A stretch of DNA of 64,000 nt from the NCBI GenBank assembly GCA_037893225.1, contig JAZGUH010000402.1, positions 1,054,001-1,118,000 on the forward strand, in the 5' to 3' direction. The notes under the pieces were generated by a model. It was not told the DNA's origin. It saw nothing but the letters and a program-made list of their open reading frames with translations, and made no database searches. Origin of the DNA: Hippasteria phrygiana (taxonomy: Eukaryota; Echinodermata; Asteroidea; Valvatida; Goniasteridae). The position numbers and the translations under genes were made by a program. How positions within the stretch are numbered: the stretch's first letter is position 1; each line of letters begins with the position of its first letter. Shown piece after piece: positions 10,755 to 22,400 of this stretch.

Positions 10755-10975
10755 AGCAGGGAATCCACCCCTTCCCTTCTAGTTTTTCGCAATAGTGTCT
10801 GAATTTTTTGTTCGCGCAAGCCGGGCTGACTTTTTGGGGCTATTGTACATTTTGACACCAATTATTTTTAAATGGTGGGTACCATTCTCGCACAATTGAA
10901 CTTTTTCCGATGGTGGGTGTACCATGCATCCACAGAACATGGTGCGGCATATATAATGTACCAGAACTACAATAA

Positions 10976-11141
10976 GGGAATAAATATGTGCTCGGCCGGT
11001 TTTAAACGTACGTTTAAAACCGCCTTGGGGCCTGGGCGCTTGATAATGACCTGAGCCGAAGGCAAGGGTCATTATCAGCGTCAAGGCCCCAAGGCGGTTT
11101 TAAACGTACGTTTAACACCGGCCCAGCACATATTTATTCCC
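10976..11141. repeat. 166-bp foldback palindrome with nested perfect palindrome
   Basis: The left arm begins GGGAATAAATATGTGCT and the right arm is its near complement, with about 75-bp arms at roughly 90% match. Each arm contains TTTTAAACGTACGTTTAA or nearly so, itself palindromic. The centre is a short GAGCCGAAGGC loop. It is probably the core of a foldback element that also includes the 11517-11640 module. Confidence 0.8.
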
Positions 11142-11516
11142 ATTCATAAAATACCTTTTTGTATAATTAAGCAAAAACCACCGAAAAATATAAATTTCCA
11201 ATGATTTTGTTCAATTTGTTTTACCTTGGTTTGTAAAACACCCCTTCAGCTATTTAATGATTCGTGCCACGCGCGAGTAGTGGTAAACATTTCCTTGTAT
11301 GGAAATTGACGCGCGCGCAACGCGCTCGCCAGGTGGAGTGCAGAACGCAGCAGTGCCCATGTAGTGTGAAATTATGGACTCTAAATACGGACGCATCGGT
11401 AGTGTTGCGCTTGCGTTATTAGGAGAGTGACTGGTCGCTCGAGTGTTCAACCAATAAAATAGACCAGATTTTGTAGGACTCTACATTTCGTGTGACACCA
11501 GAAAAAATGTTTAAAA
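11142..11516. other. Unassigned sequence with a CGCG-rich patch
   Basis: GACGCGCGCGCAACGCG at about 11308 is a local CpG-rich patch. No coding or repeat assignment was possible. Confidence 0.35.
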
Positions 11517-11640
11517 CCACGGCGTGTTTAAACAACTTCCAGCCGTGTTTAAACAACCGTTTAAACACACCCACGTGACATTCTCTCGACCAATAGGGAA
11601 AGTGAAACTCGCTGAGGCATTTATGAATACCTTTCAATTA
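11517..11640. repeat. GTTTAAAC-rich module shared with 34268-34352
   Basis: CCGTGTTTAAACAACC, CACACCCACGTGAC and GAGGCATTTATGAAT occur in the same order and spacing as at 34268-34352. In both places the module lies downstream of a large palindrome (10976 here, 33803 there), suggesting one foldback family. Confidence 0.7.
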
Positions 11641-12720
11641 ATTTGAATGAAATTTTGCTCAGGTAATTATCATAGGTATCCTCATGCTCAATACTTAATT
11701 CCATAAAAATGCCTTACTGCTTGGCCGGGATCTGAGGGAGTATCCCCTTCTGTGAGTGGCCCCCCAAAAAAACCTGGCTCTTTGAGGGTTAAATGCTTTG
11801 CAGATTAACGCACCTTGTAAACACTACATTTAGTTCTTACTTTTCTTTCTTTGGATTTATAAAAACATGGATTTCAGTAGTAAAAATCAAATCTAAGATT
11901 TTGTGACTTGATAGTCATTTTAAAAGATCACTTGACTTTTTTGTTTCATTACAAATCAAAAACAAATACAGTGTACCGGGAATATTTGTAATTTCAACTC
12001 TCTTGATTTGAAGTTGTCATTTTCTTCCTTGCTTCAGTGTTGGGAGGGGGATGATTGCACTCTGATTGATGAGACTGGAAAAGCAAAATCTTGAGGGGAA
12101 TAAGAACTGGCTTCATGCTGGAGGGTGGAATACCTAGGCCAGGGCACTTGATTAGAATTCACCGTGTGTGTTTGTGTGGGGGGGGGGGGGGAGATGACAA
12201 AAACGATCGCTGTGACTGGAAGACTTTGAAGTTTGATTACAGATGGCACTGTCAGGACAGTGCTCACTCTACTTGCCCATTCACATGTACAGGCATGCTT
12301 TGTTGTGACATGAAAAGGGGAATTAATTTTCTTTGGTTTTTAATGGACAGTAGACATTGCTACAGTAGCTGTGCAGCCATGTGCAACTTAGCGTAGGCTG
12401 CACATATTCTGAGGGCTGTACGGATGAGATATGATCATTCTTTGTGAGCAATTTATCATTTTGCTTTACATTCTGTTGCACTGCAGAAGTTGAATTCATC
12501 AGGCATAAATACTAAACAAAACTAACAGACTTGGGTAGGGTTGGCTGATTTCAATCAGCCTATCCCGATTTATTTTGCTAAAATAAGACTTTTAGAAGAA
12601 AAGTGAATCAGCAATTTAAAGAAAAATAATAATTTGATTTAAATTGCGATTTAAGTCAGTGATTTAAATCAACGTAATTTAAATTAGCCAACACTGGACT
12701 TGGGTAGCACAGTGCTTCTT
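11641..12720. other. Unassigned sequence
   Basis: A G-run lies at 12177-12191. A patch at about 12590-12690 is rich in ATTTAAAT words in both orientations. No gene is recognised. Confidence 0.35.
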
Positions 12721-12739
12721 CCCCCCCCCCCCCCCCCCC
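12721..12739 (+). repeat. Run of 19 cytosines
   Basis: Uninterrupted C homopolymer adjoining the decayed left end of a TTAA element. Confidence 0.85.
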
Positions 12740-12769
12740 AAATAAAATCCTTTTTCTAATGCTAGTCTC

Positions 12770-12948
12770 GCAGCCAGTTCACGCCGGGATTATTTTTCAC
12801 GAGCCTGGGCTCAGGCCGTCATCTGCGGGTAGCACACCCTGATATTTCCGGCCTCGCTCTCTGCGAGCCGGTCGCTGACAGATATTTCCACTGGGTCCCG
12901 TTCTCGCTCGAGTGCATGTATACACGTCATCCGACGCGAACTGGTTAA
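12770..12948 (-). mobile_element. TTAA piggyBac-like MITE, family Q (left end decayed)
   Basis: It is the reverse complement of the intact copy at 52524-52713, sharing GCTCGAGTGCATGTATACACG-type sequence, GACAGATATTTCC and GAGCCTGGG. The right end is CGCGAACTGGTTAA. At the left end the TTAACC is lost. Confidence 0.8.
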
Positions 12949-13426
12949 TATAGTGCACTGCCAAAAATTCACTTTCCGCAGGTTGGGATCTTTTTAAGAA
13001 AGCAGTTGCTCAAAATAGAAGAAAAAAAGGAAACTTTGTGTACCAATTAAAAAAAATCTTTTTAAAATTCATTAAGCCTCCCTCTCTCGGTGCCAAAATG
13101 GAGCCAACTACCCTACATATCAAAACCTATCGAGTTTCAGGTTGAAACACACAAGCTGTTGGAGAGGAAGGGCATAGGTCTTTTGATAAGTTATGATAGT
13201 TATAACAGTAGGAGGGATAAATAAGAAACAAACCCATTGCATCACTGCCTGAAAATTATTGTGGGATTTTGTATGCAACTTCGCCCGAACAAGGCTAAAA
13301 GCACTCGAGGTGCAGAGCTACAAAAAGAAAAAGAATCAGATACAAGAGGTACATGTAGGAATTAATATTCCTATTGAAGCAGGAAAGATAGTAAGATGAA
13401 GGGAAACATGTACCAGGCAAAGAATT
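12949..13426. other. Unassigned sequence
   Basis: No recognised repeat or coding signal. Confidence 0.35.
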
Positions 13427-13501
13427 CCATGGAGATACATATACAGAGCAATGGAAAAAGCTAATTGGCATAGCTTTTTCCCTCGTTCTGTATCTCTATG
13501 G
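13427..13501. repeat. 75-bp hairpin
   Basis: CCATGGAGATACATATACAG on the left pairs with CTGTATCTCTATGG on the right, and GGAAAAAGCTA pairs with TAGCTTTTTCC at the centre. There is a small bulge and a 7-nt loop. Confidence 0.75.
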
Positions 13502-13599
13502 TGATTGCAATTTTTTGTAAAAGCGAGCTTTACAAAGTCCTAGTGGGAGTTACTGAATAAGTAAAATGTACTGTACCAGGGCATGATCATATTTTTTTG

Positions 13600-14010
13600 A
13601 GAGATTTCATTGCCACTGCGGTGTGAACATTTACCAGCAGCCTGCTGTCCATTAGAAGCCCATTCTGCCAGCGATTGGAGTCACGGTCGGTTGAGCAGTG
13701 CCAGATTTACCTTATTTGTGTGCCTAATCATGAGGAACTCTAATTATCTTGAGCGGTCTGGTGACATGATGAATTGGGCGCGGGCAGTGGGCCTCCGAGT
13801 TTGTTTGATTGATTGTTCCCGGTGATGAGATGGCTTATCGAACCAAAGTTGTGGATCCGTTCCTCCGCCGCGCTAATATTTGTCATTTAAAGGTACTCAA
13901 GGTGGCTGCGCGTGTGTGTGTGAGCATCTCGAGACATGCCACGAAGAAGTCTGCCTTTCGGCTCCTTGAAGGACTGCTTTTCTCACACGTGCTGTTGACA
14001 CACCAATAAA
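13600..14010. other. Unique complex block, possible regulatory element
   Basis: The block has no repeats and is GC-balanced. It contains homeodomain-type words (CCTAATCATG, TCTAATTATC, TTGATTGATTG) and no ACATGT words. Open frames exist but lack protein-like character. A conserved enhancer is an inference. Confidence 0.3.
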
Positions 14011-15180
14011 TCGCAGACACAAAACGGGGAAATAAATGAGGAACGGACGGAAGCTGAGCAAATAGAATGTCAGAATTTTAATCATCATTGTGACAGAAGT
14101 TGGCTTTGCCTTTGAGCGAAGTTCGGAAATCATACCTGTGCTTATCTGTGCACACTAGATTGTTGAAAGTCCCATCTTTTACAATTTTAATTGTAAGCGT
14201 TTGGGGCCAGAGTCTCCCAACTTAATGCTAATCCAAATTTCATAGAAATTATCATTTGAATACATACATACATACATACATGTGTATGTGCTTCCCAAAT
14301 TCTTTGTATTGGCACTGCACATATACGTAGTGTTTCATGAGAGCCTTTTGACACATTCAGCAGGGTCGAAGTTTGTCAGGTTTTTCCTGATTTCACAATT
14401 TTTTTTGTCAGGATTTTTACTGATTTCGGAATTCCAAAAAGAATCTCTTTTTAAATCTGTAATTCCTGAGGTGTTACAGGTCTGTAAAAGTGGATATAGA
14501 CCAATAGAAACGGGTATTTTAAGAAGTGCCGTAAGGCAAATAATGTACGAACCATAGACCCTACATTTCTCTGGGGTCCTCGACTTCTCGGCGACCCCCA
14601 GACACTCCAGATTTCATGGATTTTCATTTTCCATCAATCTCACCTCTGGTTTCAGCCTTTGCCATCAAAGGTTGTACCCTTCCCTTTGGAACATTCTGCT
14701 TCCGCCTCGACTCATCCTCTCTAGACTTGAAGAAGAGGGCTTTCCTACAAAATATTCCCCTGTTCAGGGTCACATGCAAATTCTCTTATCTGTGGTTTAC
14801 CAAGCCAGTGTTTGCACTGGTGCATGTAACTGTTATTGTTTGTCTTGGCTGTTACTGCTGATGAGGGATGAATAGGATTATCTGTAATGGCTTTGGTGTG
14901 AAAGTAATTGCTATTTAATCCCTGGCACTTGTTTTGAATAGATTGAGAAATTTAACTGCCCTCCCAAAAGGCTATGTTAAAGTTGGGACATACATGTACA
15001 ATGTATGCGTATGCTATTGTGTACAGTGTACTTACAGTATCCGTAATTCAAATGCAGTTTGGGTCTATACATGTACATGTACATTGTATATTGACATTCA
15101 TAAAATGATGTGAAAATTAAAATGTGAATGTTTTTCTTCCTGGAACTGATTGCCTGTAAATTGCCTCTTGTGACATGGCC
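14011..15180. other. Unassigned sequence with CATA run
   Basis: A (CATA)n run lies at 14262-14281. A local imperfect repeat, TTTGTCAGG followed by TTTTTCCTGATTTC, occurs twice at 14375-14435. TACATGTACATGTACA lies at about 15067. No gene is recognised. Confidence 0.35.
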
Positions 15181-15182
15181 CT

Positions 15183-15300
15183 GAGGGTGGTAGGTTTGGC
15201 AATTCAGAATGTCACCAACCCTACCACCTGTCATCATAACCCATTACCAAGAGTGGCTTTTTAGCCTTGTATTCCATTGGGTAATTTTATTAAAAAAAAG
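15183..15300 (+). mobile_element. MITE family R (GGTGGTAGGGTTGGC), copy 1
   Basis: A short hairpin of GGTGGTAGGTTTGGCAAT and CACCAACCCTACCACC is followed by a conserved tail containing GAGTGGCTTTTTAGCC. Other copies lie at 24279, 27427 (reverse) and 53095. Confidence 0.75.
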
Positions 15301-15309
15301 AAATTGTCT

Positions 15310-15509
15310 GAATGACAAATATATGTATGGAAAATGATCTACATGTAGAATTTAACCTTTCCAGCTTTCTCAAATTTTTTATTTTTTTTCTTCATATTTC
15401 TTGTTTACGTTCCTTCCCCTGCAACTTGTATCTAGACTTGTTTCTGTTTCTGTCTTTAAGCCTTTGTGGAAAATTGTGCTTGGATCGAGACATCATCTAT
15501 TCCACAGCA
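15310..15509. other. Unassigned sequence
   Basis: AT-rich and unassigned; no signal seen. Confidence 0.3.
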
Positions 15510-15905
15510 GGCAATTTCACGAAACCTTGCGCAATTTGGTCAAATCACAACTGCCGCCAGCGACAAGCAGGGAAAGGCAAATGTCCTACTTTCTGGGTCG
15601 ACATCGCATCTATCGCATTGTATTAGATGGTGGACAGTACAGCAGTATGGATTTCACGCAAATTTATGCGAGTGGATGAGTTAAACTAAAGCAATTTTTG
15701 ACTAATTGGGGAATACCTTGTGCAGGAAAGAAGAGAGAGGAGTTGATATAGCGGAGAAGGAGTGTAAGAAGTACGGTCGATGCATTGGCGATACCCACTT
15801 CTGGTTTTGAGATATCGACTTTTTCCCTTGATGCACTGCGTAATTTGGCATTTCCCCGGTTGCCGCTGGCGTTGTGAATCGTTGTGAATCGACTGAATTG
15901 CACAA
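15510..15905. repeat. Degenerate large inverted repeat
   Basis: A segment near 15545-15590 (CACAACTGCCGCCAGCG, GGGAAAGGCAAAT) is an imperfect inverted match to 15848-15882 (GGCATTTCCCCGG, CGCTGGCGTTGTG). The arms are diverged. It may be an old foldback element. Confidence 0.4.
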
Positions 15906-15943
15906 CTCCGCTTACGCCACATTTTAATGCGTAAGTTGTGCAA
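15896..15943. repeat. Hairpin with TTGCACAAC/GTTGTGCAA arms
   Basis: TTGCACAAC and CTTACGC on the left pair with GCGTAAG and TTGTGCAA on the right, with a 4-nt bulge. Words such as ACTTACGCA recur to 16050. Confidence 0.6.
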
Positions 15944-16477
15944 CATCTGTGACATTTTAAAAATTGATTTCAAGAAAGGTACGCAGTGCATAAGTCGCTG
16001 ACTTACACCACTTACAATGTATTATGACATAACTTACGCACTCGTTTTTAGGTGGCTTAAGTTGTCCGCACAAACATTGAAATGACTTAGCTAGCTGAAT
16101 GTGAGCAACGCAGATTCATTTGTTGGTCAAATTATTTATTAAATTAAATTATTTATGAAATTCTCTAGATTATTTCAGAGAGCTATGAAATGATCATCCA
16201 CTGCAGGTTTACCTGTGCGGTACATACGTGTATCTCCGAAAGTTGCCACATTTTTTTCGGAGCGAAAAGTTGTAAAAGTGAAAAGTTTCAAAATGGCGCT
16301 GCCGCAGTTATTTCATGACTGTTCCATGCATATTTTTTAATCTTGTAATCAAACAGTCGTCGTAAAAGCGCCATTCTGCCTCGTCCGCGATGTATAAAAG
16401 AACAAATAACATTGCGCAACTATGCACTGTTTTGTAAAAATGGATTGCAAGGATATTGCGCAGCTTTGCCATGGCTT
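15944..16477. other. Unassigned sequence
   Basis: No repeat family or gene is recognised. Confidence 0.3.
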
Positions 16478-16626
16478 AAAACCCTAACCCTCCAGGGTAT
16501 TTTGGCTAGAAACCCTGCCAGATGCATCAGATTGCATACTTTGTCACATTGACTTGTGTGCAGAGTGCAGCAAGGTCAAGCTGTCACCACAGATGCACTG
16601 TGCTGCGTCTGGCAGGGTTAGGGTTA
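16478..16626. mobile_element. CCCTAAC-ended inverted-repeat element (family T, copy a)
   Basis: It starts AACCCTAACCCT and ends AGGGTTAGGGTT. Subterminal CCCTGCCAGATGCA pairs with TGCTGCGTCTGGCAGGG. Flanking TTAA is present on the left only. Other CCCTAAC-ended elements lie at 26255, 28582, 35565, 40770, 44333, 56379 and 63740. Confidence 0.65.
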
Positions 16627-16840
16627 CGTACTGTTTCGTGATATCGGCTGCAGGTCATTCGATTGGCTAGCATTTTGTAGTGTAGTACATTACTATTGTA
16701 ATGCAACAACTGTTAAAATGTCAATGCCTCAACATAGGTTGGCCTTGATGGTCAACCACCTGAATTTCAGTGAGTCTTGAATCAAAACAGCTTCACTGGA
16801 TTTGGCCTGAAATTGATCACGCATGCTTTGATCCAATGAT

Positions 16841-16864
16841 TTGATTTGATTTGATTTGATTTAA
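16841..16864 (+). repeat. (TTTGA)n microsatellite
   Basis: About five GATTT units in tandem. Confidence 0.85.
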
Positions 16865-17095
16865 AATGGTTTATTACCGTTCAACCATAGCAGCCAAAAG
16901 CTGAATTGCAATCAAATTACAAAGAAAACGGTAAACAAATTACTCATAAATAAAAAATGGACATTTAAAAAAGTAGAAAACGGACGTGAAGGCTTCACAC
17001 TGTATTTAGCAAAGATGGCGACTGATGGACCACGCTAGCGCGTGCGTGCTGTGTATAGGACATGCACTGACTTGCAACCACGATTGTTTACACAA

Positions 17096-17385
17096 CAAAA
17101 GGCCCCCCTACAAAAGGGGTTACGTAACACCGGGTCAACTGTGCTGGCTAAAACAGGAAGCGTTTTAGCTAAAACCGTTCAAGACATCATTTTAAAAGAT
17201 AAAACTGTTCTGGTTTTAGCTAAACCCTCCCTCCGAGGTGTTTTAAATCACCGTTTTAGCGGCGAGATAAAACCGATTCGGTGCAACTTTAAAACCGTTC
17301 AGACACTGTTTTAGCTAAAACTTTATATCAAATCGAGTTCAACTAGTGTTTTAAGGTAATTTAAAACGGTGTCTGAACGTAGCCT
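17096..17385. repeat. Cluster of GTTTTAGCTAAAAC palindromes
   Basis: The 14-bp perfect palindrome occurs at 17162 and 17308, with partial copies (TTTTAGC, GCTAAAAC, AAAACCG) filling the interval. CGTTCAGACAC near 17297 is mirrored by GTGTCTGAACG near 17369. It resembles the motif-dense subterminal region of the TTCACACTA-type elements. Confidence 0.6.
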
Positions 17386-17404
17386 GTATACTTGTACCAC
17401 AAAC

Positions 17405-17882
17405 TGACTAGGTAAATTTGAATACATCTTCAAAGTGAGCAAAGAAAACTGGCAGGAGCGAGATTCGAACCTGCGACCTCCGGAATACACAAGGACTTAC
17501 CTAGTCAAATTTACCTGGTCAGTTTCCCTTGTAGATTGTTTGACGAATTATAAGTTTGAGTGATCCCCACAATGTCGCTTCCCAGGTTGCATCGTAAAAT
17601 TGGGCGTTTATGACTTCTGACTTGGCGCCCACCCGAACAAAGATACTGAAAATTTGGGAGAATTGTTTTCGTTCTGTTTTACCATCCATGAAACATACAA
17701 ACAATACCACATTTTGTGTAACTCGGAAATCGGGGGGCAAAAAGTAAGCTAATTTAAAAGTGAGATGGCGAAATGCACGATTGTGCTGTCGTAGCTGTAT
17801 TTAAAGACAATGATTTCAATAAAACTTGTTCATTTTGTGCGGGAAAACGTGAAATTTTGAAGAATCCTTTAAAAATTAAATA
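17405..17882. mobile_element. Composite tRNA-like foldback element, copy 1
   Basis: ACTGGCAGGAGCGAGATTCG followed by AACCTGCGACCTCCGG carries a reverse-oriented B-box-like sequence (GGTTCGAATC). The downstream part (GAGTGATCCCCACAATGTCG, TTATGACTTCTGACT, GAGATGGCGAAATGCACG) is shared with 23950-24240, 44136-44332 and 55165-55235. The point TTTAAAAATTA near 17868 is the empty site equivalent to the insertion at 44333. Confidence 0.65.
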
Positions 17883-17964
17883 ACAAAACGGGACCCGACT
17901 TATGTGGAGTGCAACACAGCTTCATTGTATTTTTTGTTGGCCTGATATTGATATTAGAGGGGCT

Positions 17965-18225
17965 GGAACCCAATGAGATTCATTCACTCCCACCACCCAA
18001 ACAGGGCACTGGGATTGTCTGATGCACTTAACAGATTTTTGCGAAAGAAATGCACGGCATTCTGGGTAACGTCTCATGACCTATGCAAATTTCATGCAGC
18101 GCTGTGAAAATGGCGACACCAGAATGGTGACCTCCAGCAGGTCACTGGTCACACAAAATCTATCCAATCATTAGACGTTCTCGGTGCCCTGTTTATTGGG
18201 CAGTGGGTATTGAGAGAACCCAATG
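17965..18225. repeat. Imperfect inverted repeat around AACCCAATGAGA
   Basis: AACCCAATGAGATTCATT and AAACAGGGCACTGG at the left match an inverted copy (CGGTGCCCTGTTTATTGGGC) at about 18181-18200. A small inverted-repeat element is likely. Confidence 0.5.
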
Positions 18226-18548
18226 AGAAACCAAAATAGACTGGTACCTGATTCCCCATTAGGGCAATTCCATAGCAATAGGGACAAAACACTTATGCTT
18301 TTTTTTAATGTTTGGATTGCATTCTGTGGACAACAAATCTGTTTTATTAAATTAGCTCCCAATATTTTGTAAAATAATATTTTTGAACATAAGAGGACTT
18401 TTTGTGTGATTTCTTCAATGTTAGCGACGTAACGCAAGTGACGTCACCTAGTACCGATTTGAGGCTAGTCCTGCCTACATGTAGATTGCTATTTGATTTG
18501 AATTAATGTTAATTTAAATATTCAGCTCTGACCCCTATGTGCATGTGT
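18226..18548. other. Unassigned AT-rich sequence
   Basis: No repeat or coding signal recognised. Confidence 0.3.
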
Positions 18549-18943
18549 TTAACCAGTTCGCGTCGGAGGACGTGTTAACATGATCTGGCTGTTTTTATAC
18601 ACGGGCACGGCTGACAGGTTAAAATGTCAAGCTTGCCTCGAATCACCTCTGGGTGACATCTCAATACGCTAATCCCTCATTTGTTTTGTACACACACACA
18701 AAGTCCGAGAAATCTGTGGAGGCGGACCGTGTGTTGAACTTGGCCGCTGTGCACAGCCTGTTGTTCTACAATTTACGCATTGAAATATATGAGGTTTTGG
18801 CAAGAAATATTGTACAAATACTGTTGAAATGAGTATTTGTGGCGTTTGGCTGTACATGTATATATCGGAAGTTGGCTGCTATATTTTGCCTTTTTGAAAA
18901 ATATAAATTTTCGGCAAAACTAATCGCGGCGCGAACTGGTTAA
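18549..18943 (+). mobile_element. TTAA piggyBac-like element, family Q (long variant)
   Basis: The left end TTAACCAGTTCGCGTCGG and right end GCGCGAACTGGTTAA are inverted, and TTAA is present on both sides. The interior differs from the shorter copies at 12770 and 52524, so only the ends are shared. Confidence 0.8.
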
Positions 18944-19013
18944 AAAAAACAGGTACTTTAGAAGTGAGTTCAACCGGTCTACATGTAGAAGACAATCAGT
19001 GTTAACAGTACCC

Positions 19014-19285
19014 TTAACCCCTTGCCACTGGGCATTACATGGGGGCGCCCGGGGCACTGCAGGGGCACCAGGCTGGGTTATGCAGCCAAGCGAAATGAAA
19101 TCGAGAGGCTTGTGCAGCCAAGCATAACGTACACAATACCCCAATAATGGATTGATAATGCAGAGATTGGCACACATAGACGTCAACCGGCCAGGTGGCA
19201 ATTTTCAATCCGCACATATTTGTGTCAACCGATGGCAAATACACCATGTCCTCTTTTTGGCTGTCGTCAGTATTCAAGAGGTTAA
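19014..19285 (-). mobile_element. TTAA piggyBac-like MITE, family P1
   Basis: TTAACCCCTTGCCACTGG at the left and CAAGAGGTTAA at the right, with TTAA on both sides. Reverse-oriented family landmarks include GGCTTGTGCAGCCAAGC, CCCAATAATGGATTGA and GTCAACCGGCCAGGTGG. Confidence 0.85.
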
Positions 19286-20851
19286 CCCATCCTGCAGCAA
19301 ACTCTTCATGGTCAGTGGTTCACATGCCAATACCCAGAAAATCTCTGAAAATAGTGCTTTAGGATGATACAGATCTGATTTCCTCAGACTTTTTCAGAGC
19401 ATTCAATTTGGACAAATACATGTACATGTACATTGTACCTGCAACTCTCGTCAGTTTGCAGGTGCTGAACAAATGGGGAAAGAACCCACGAGACTGTCAT
19501 TTTTGTTTAAATCGCGTACCATCGCTCCGTGGTGATCCCACACATGGTGTTTACATTTAATGCTATCTGATCGCGTAAATAGAAAAAGGTCTGTGCATGT
19601 TATGTGAGGAACAAAATGTCCTTAGAAAGAAAACATACCAAAAGTAAAATTGATCGAGAAATTGGCTAAATTTGGGCTGTACAATACCAAAAACGAGCGT
19701 CTGCTTTAGTGTCCGTCGATATCCAAATTTGCAATAATCGGTATATCGGTAATCCAAAATTGATTATATCCGATATATCGATTATACATGTACTCATGTC
19801 AAAGTTCAAGACAATAAAGACAGCAATACTGTACAACATAACCCGATTGAATAATATACAATGTATGTATACCGGGTACATGTACATGTATTCACCAGTT
19901 TTTGGATTATCCACTGCACGTCCAGTTAGTCCCAAAATATAAGTGTTAGCGCTGGCGTGACAGGACGCTCGTTCCCCGTACGTCCCAATTTGGGGGACGA
20001 TAAAGTGTGATTCCTTGTTTGCAGGGGACGTATTAAATTAAGCCGTGAACCCCAAACACGGCAGGTGGCATCAGCCATGTGACTCTCCGACTTTGCAATA
20101 GGAATCAAGAATGGCTGGCAGACTTACGCGGTTCGTCAGGTCTTCAAAACACTTTACTTTTTACTCACAGTATGTCACCGAGATTTGAACGACTGGTTTC
20201 TATATTACTTCATATAACTTTTCATTAAAATCCACACATTTCCGTAAAAATTATCGTGACTTTTAATGGTACAATCACGGAAATTTGTGCTTTTGGAAGT
20301 GCTATGCCTATTTCAATTTATGCAAATAGTGGGTGGAGTTTGCAGACTGTCGGGTATACAGTCGTCGCGCTGGCAGCAAATTGCTTGATAAAACGTACAC
20401 GTGCACTTGTAATAAAGGAGGGCAATAAACCCCCAAAGTCTTTTAGAAAAATTCATGAGAATATGAGGAACTTAAATGAGCTAAGGTTTCCTTTGGTTTA
20501 CATGCCTGCTGGCCGCATATAACACTTATTCTGATTGGTCAACATAGTGCGTAATGGATTTTCCTATTGGGTGAATTATCCTGTAGGTTTCTCACACTGA
20601 TTCACAGGGTCCGGTTCTTTTACTACCCGTAAATGCACACCCCTTGTCTCAACCAGGAGAATCATGGTTTGTCGGGGGAGAACTGTAGTCTGGGTTGTAG
20701 AGACACAATAAATTGGCGTTGATGTGTTACATGTAATTTGTGCATTTTTACTTCTCGGTGGCCAGACCTGAAATTCATGAATTTTTGGAAATGCGAAATG
20801 GATTTCTGGCACCAAAATAGCCTTTTCAGCATTCAGCTGTGTAATTTATTC
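19286..20851. other. Mostly unassigned; includes two repeat fragments
   Basis: 19735-19786 is an inverted repeat (AATCGGTATATCGG and CCGATATATCGATT). 20609-20645 is a 37-bp copy of the right end of the hAT MITE at 8342. TACATGTACATGTA words lie at 19420 and 19880. No gene was recognised in the rest. Confidence 0.45.
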
Positions 20852-21049
20852 AGTTAATCTCTTCAGGTCGGCTGTTATGAATGGTGTGCTGATATGCTGA
20901 TATGGACTTCTGCAGCCAAGCATAATGCAAGCAGTCGGCAAACAATAGATTGAGTAGGTGCAAAAATGCGCGTATAGATGACAACCGGCTAGGTGGTCGT
21001 TTTTTTCCCGTCAAACAGCGGCCGTGACCGTCATCCATATTCAAGAGGT
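20852..21049 (-). mobile_element. P1-like element, decayed
   Basis: Family words GCAGCCAAGCATAATG, ACAATAGATTGAG, GACAACCGGCTAGGTGG and ATTCAAGAGGTT are present in reverse orientation. The terminal TTAA is changed at the right end. Confidence 0.65.
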
Positions 21050-22240
21050 TGAGGTGTACACATCAGCAATCCAGATTCATCGGGATGCACGTACATGTTC
21101 AGTCTGGTTTGACGTCATCTGTTTTCAATGTTACACATACATGTACAGGCGCGCGGCCCTGCATGCATTTCGTAAAATATTGAAGTTGGAGCTAAAAAAG
21201 CGAGACCTTTTGAGCCATTTGTTCTGCTAATTAGCATGATACAGGCGTGATATTTAAAAAATTGAATGGTTGTCCGGGGTGGGGGTTACCGAGTCTAAGG
21301 TCTTAAGGCCTTTTCACACTACGAAAAATCTCGGTGTTGGACCCGGGTCCGACCCGTGTTGACTAGACTGACCTTTTCACACTGCAACATTTCAACACGG
21401 CACTGACCCGTGTAGAGCGCTCAACCCGGGTTGAAACTCAACCCTGCTCGGGAGGTGGGTTGAGAGCTCTCGACCCGTGTAGAGAAGTTGGACCCGTGTT
21501 GAAAGTCGTAGTGTGAACGTCTCCGGGTTGAGTTCGACCCGTGTAACCGTGAGTGTGCGTGCAGATCACCACATACTAGGCTGTTTCGGTATTATGTTGC
21601 TTTTTCAGTTTTTGCAGCGTTTATGGTTTCTCCAAGTGTGTATACGTTAAGTGTGGATTATAGTCTAGATTACCTTGCGCAAAATTATTTCCAATAAATT
21701 TGACGGCAGAATAGTACATAACGTACATGTATATGGAGGAATACAAAAATACATTCTGTACTAAATGTGTCGTTTCTTTAATCGTTTTAATCCCCGACAT
21801 GACTTATTATCCGACATCTCCGCGCCGCATGTAGCGCACATTGCGTGCATGCGTATTCCATCGTTAGTGTAGTCTTGGTCAAATGCAAACAACCGCACTG
21901 AACGCTACCATATTATTCCCAGTGTACAATGTATACGTACATGCAGCTAACATTTTGCGAACTTCGTCTCGAGAAAAGGCTACTAAGGTATGAGGGGGCC
22001 GGGGTTATTGCTTAATATGGGGAACCCCAAAAGTGCATCTGCGCGTGCGCGTTGCTTTGTTGCAAACAGCTGGCCTTGGCCGGTCCGGTCAAGTACAAGT
22101 GCGCGTGCAAGCATGGAGGAATAAAACACACTGGATACTTTTACCTCCGATATGTCGGAGAAAATGGGCCCCAAATCAGACAAAAGAGTAAGGAGGAGGT
22201 GAATGCTATATTGGACCGTGGAGGAAGGATATCCTTCCTC

Positions 22241-22400
22241 CATGATTGGACTGACAGCTCCATCCAAAGCCAGCTCGATGGAACGACGAGAAATAGTAAG
22301 GTTTTCGTCAAAATAAGCGAAGCGTTGATGGCTGCCGGGTTTCCAATTCGATCCGTAAATTCAGCAACGAACCTGCAGCATTGCGCATGCACGCGCACCA
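22241..22400 (+). pseudogene. Myb/SANT-like (trihelix) domain remnant
   Basis: The forward frame reads DWTDSSIQSQLDGTTRN, then KVFVKISEAL and GFPIRSV. This matches the pattern W..D..IQ..LDG..RN..VF..I...L...G..RS of Myb/SANT-like DNA-binding domains. Sequence before and after is rearranged and the conserved QC..K.K segment is not intact, so it is a fragment, not a gene. A partial second copy lies at 22521-22575. Confidence 0.55.
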
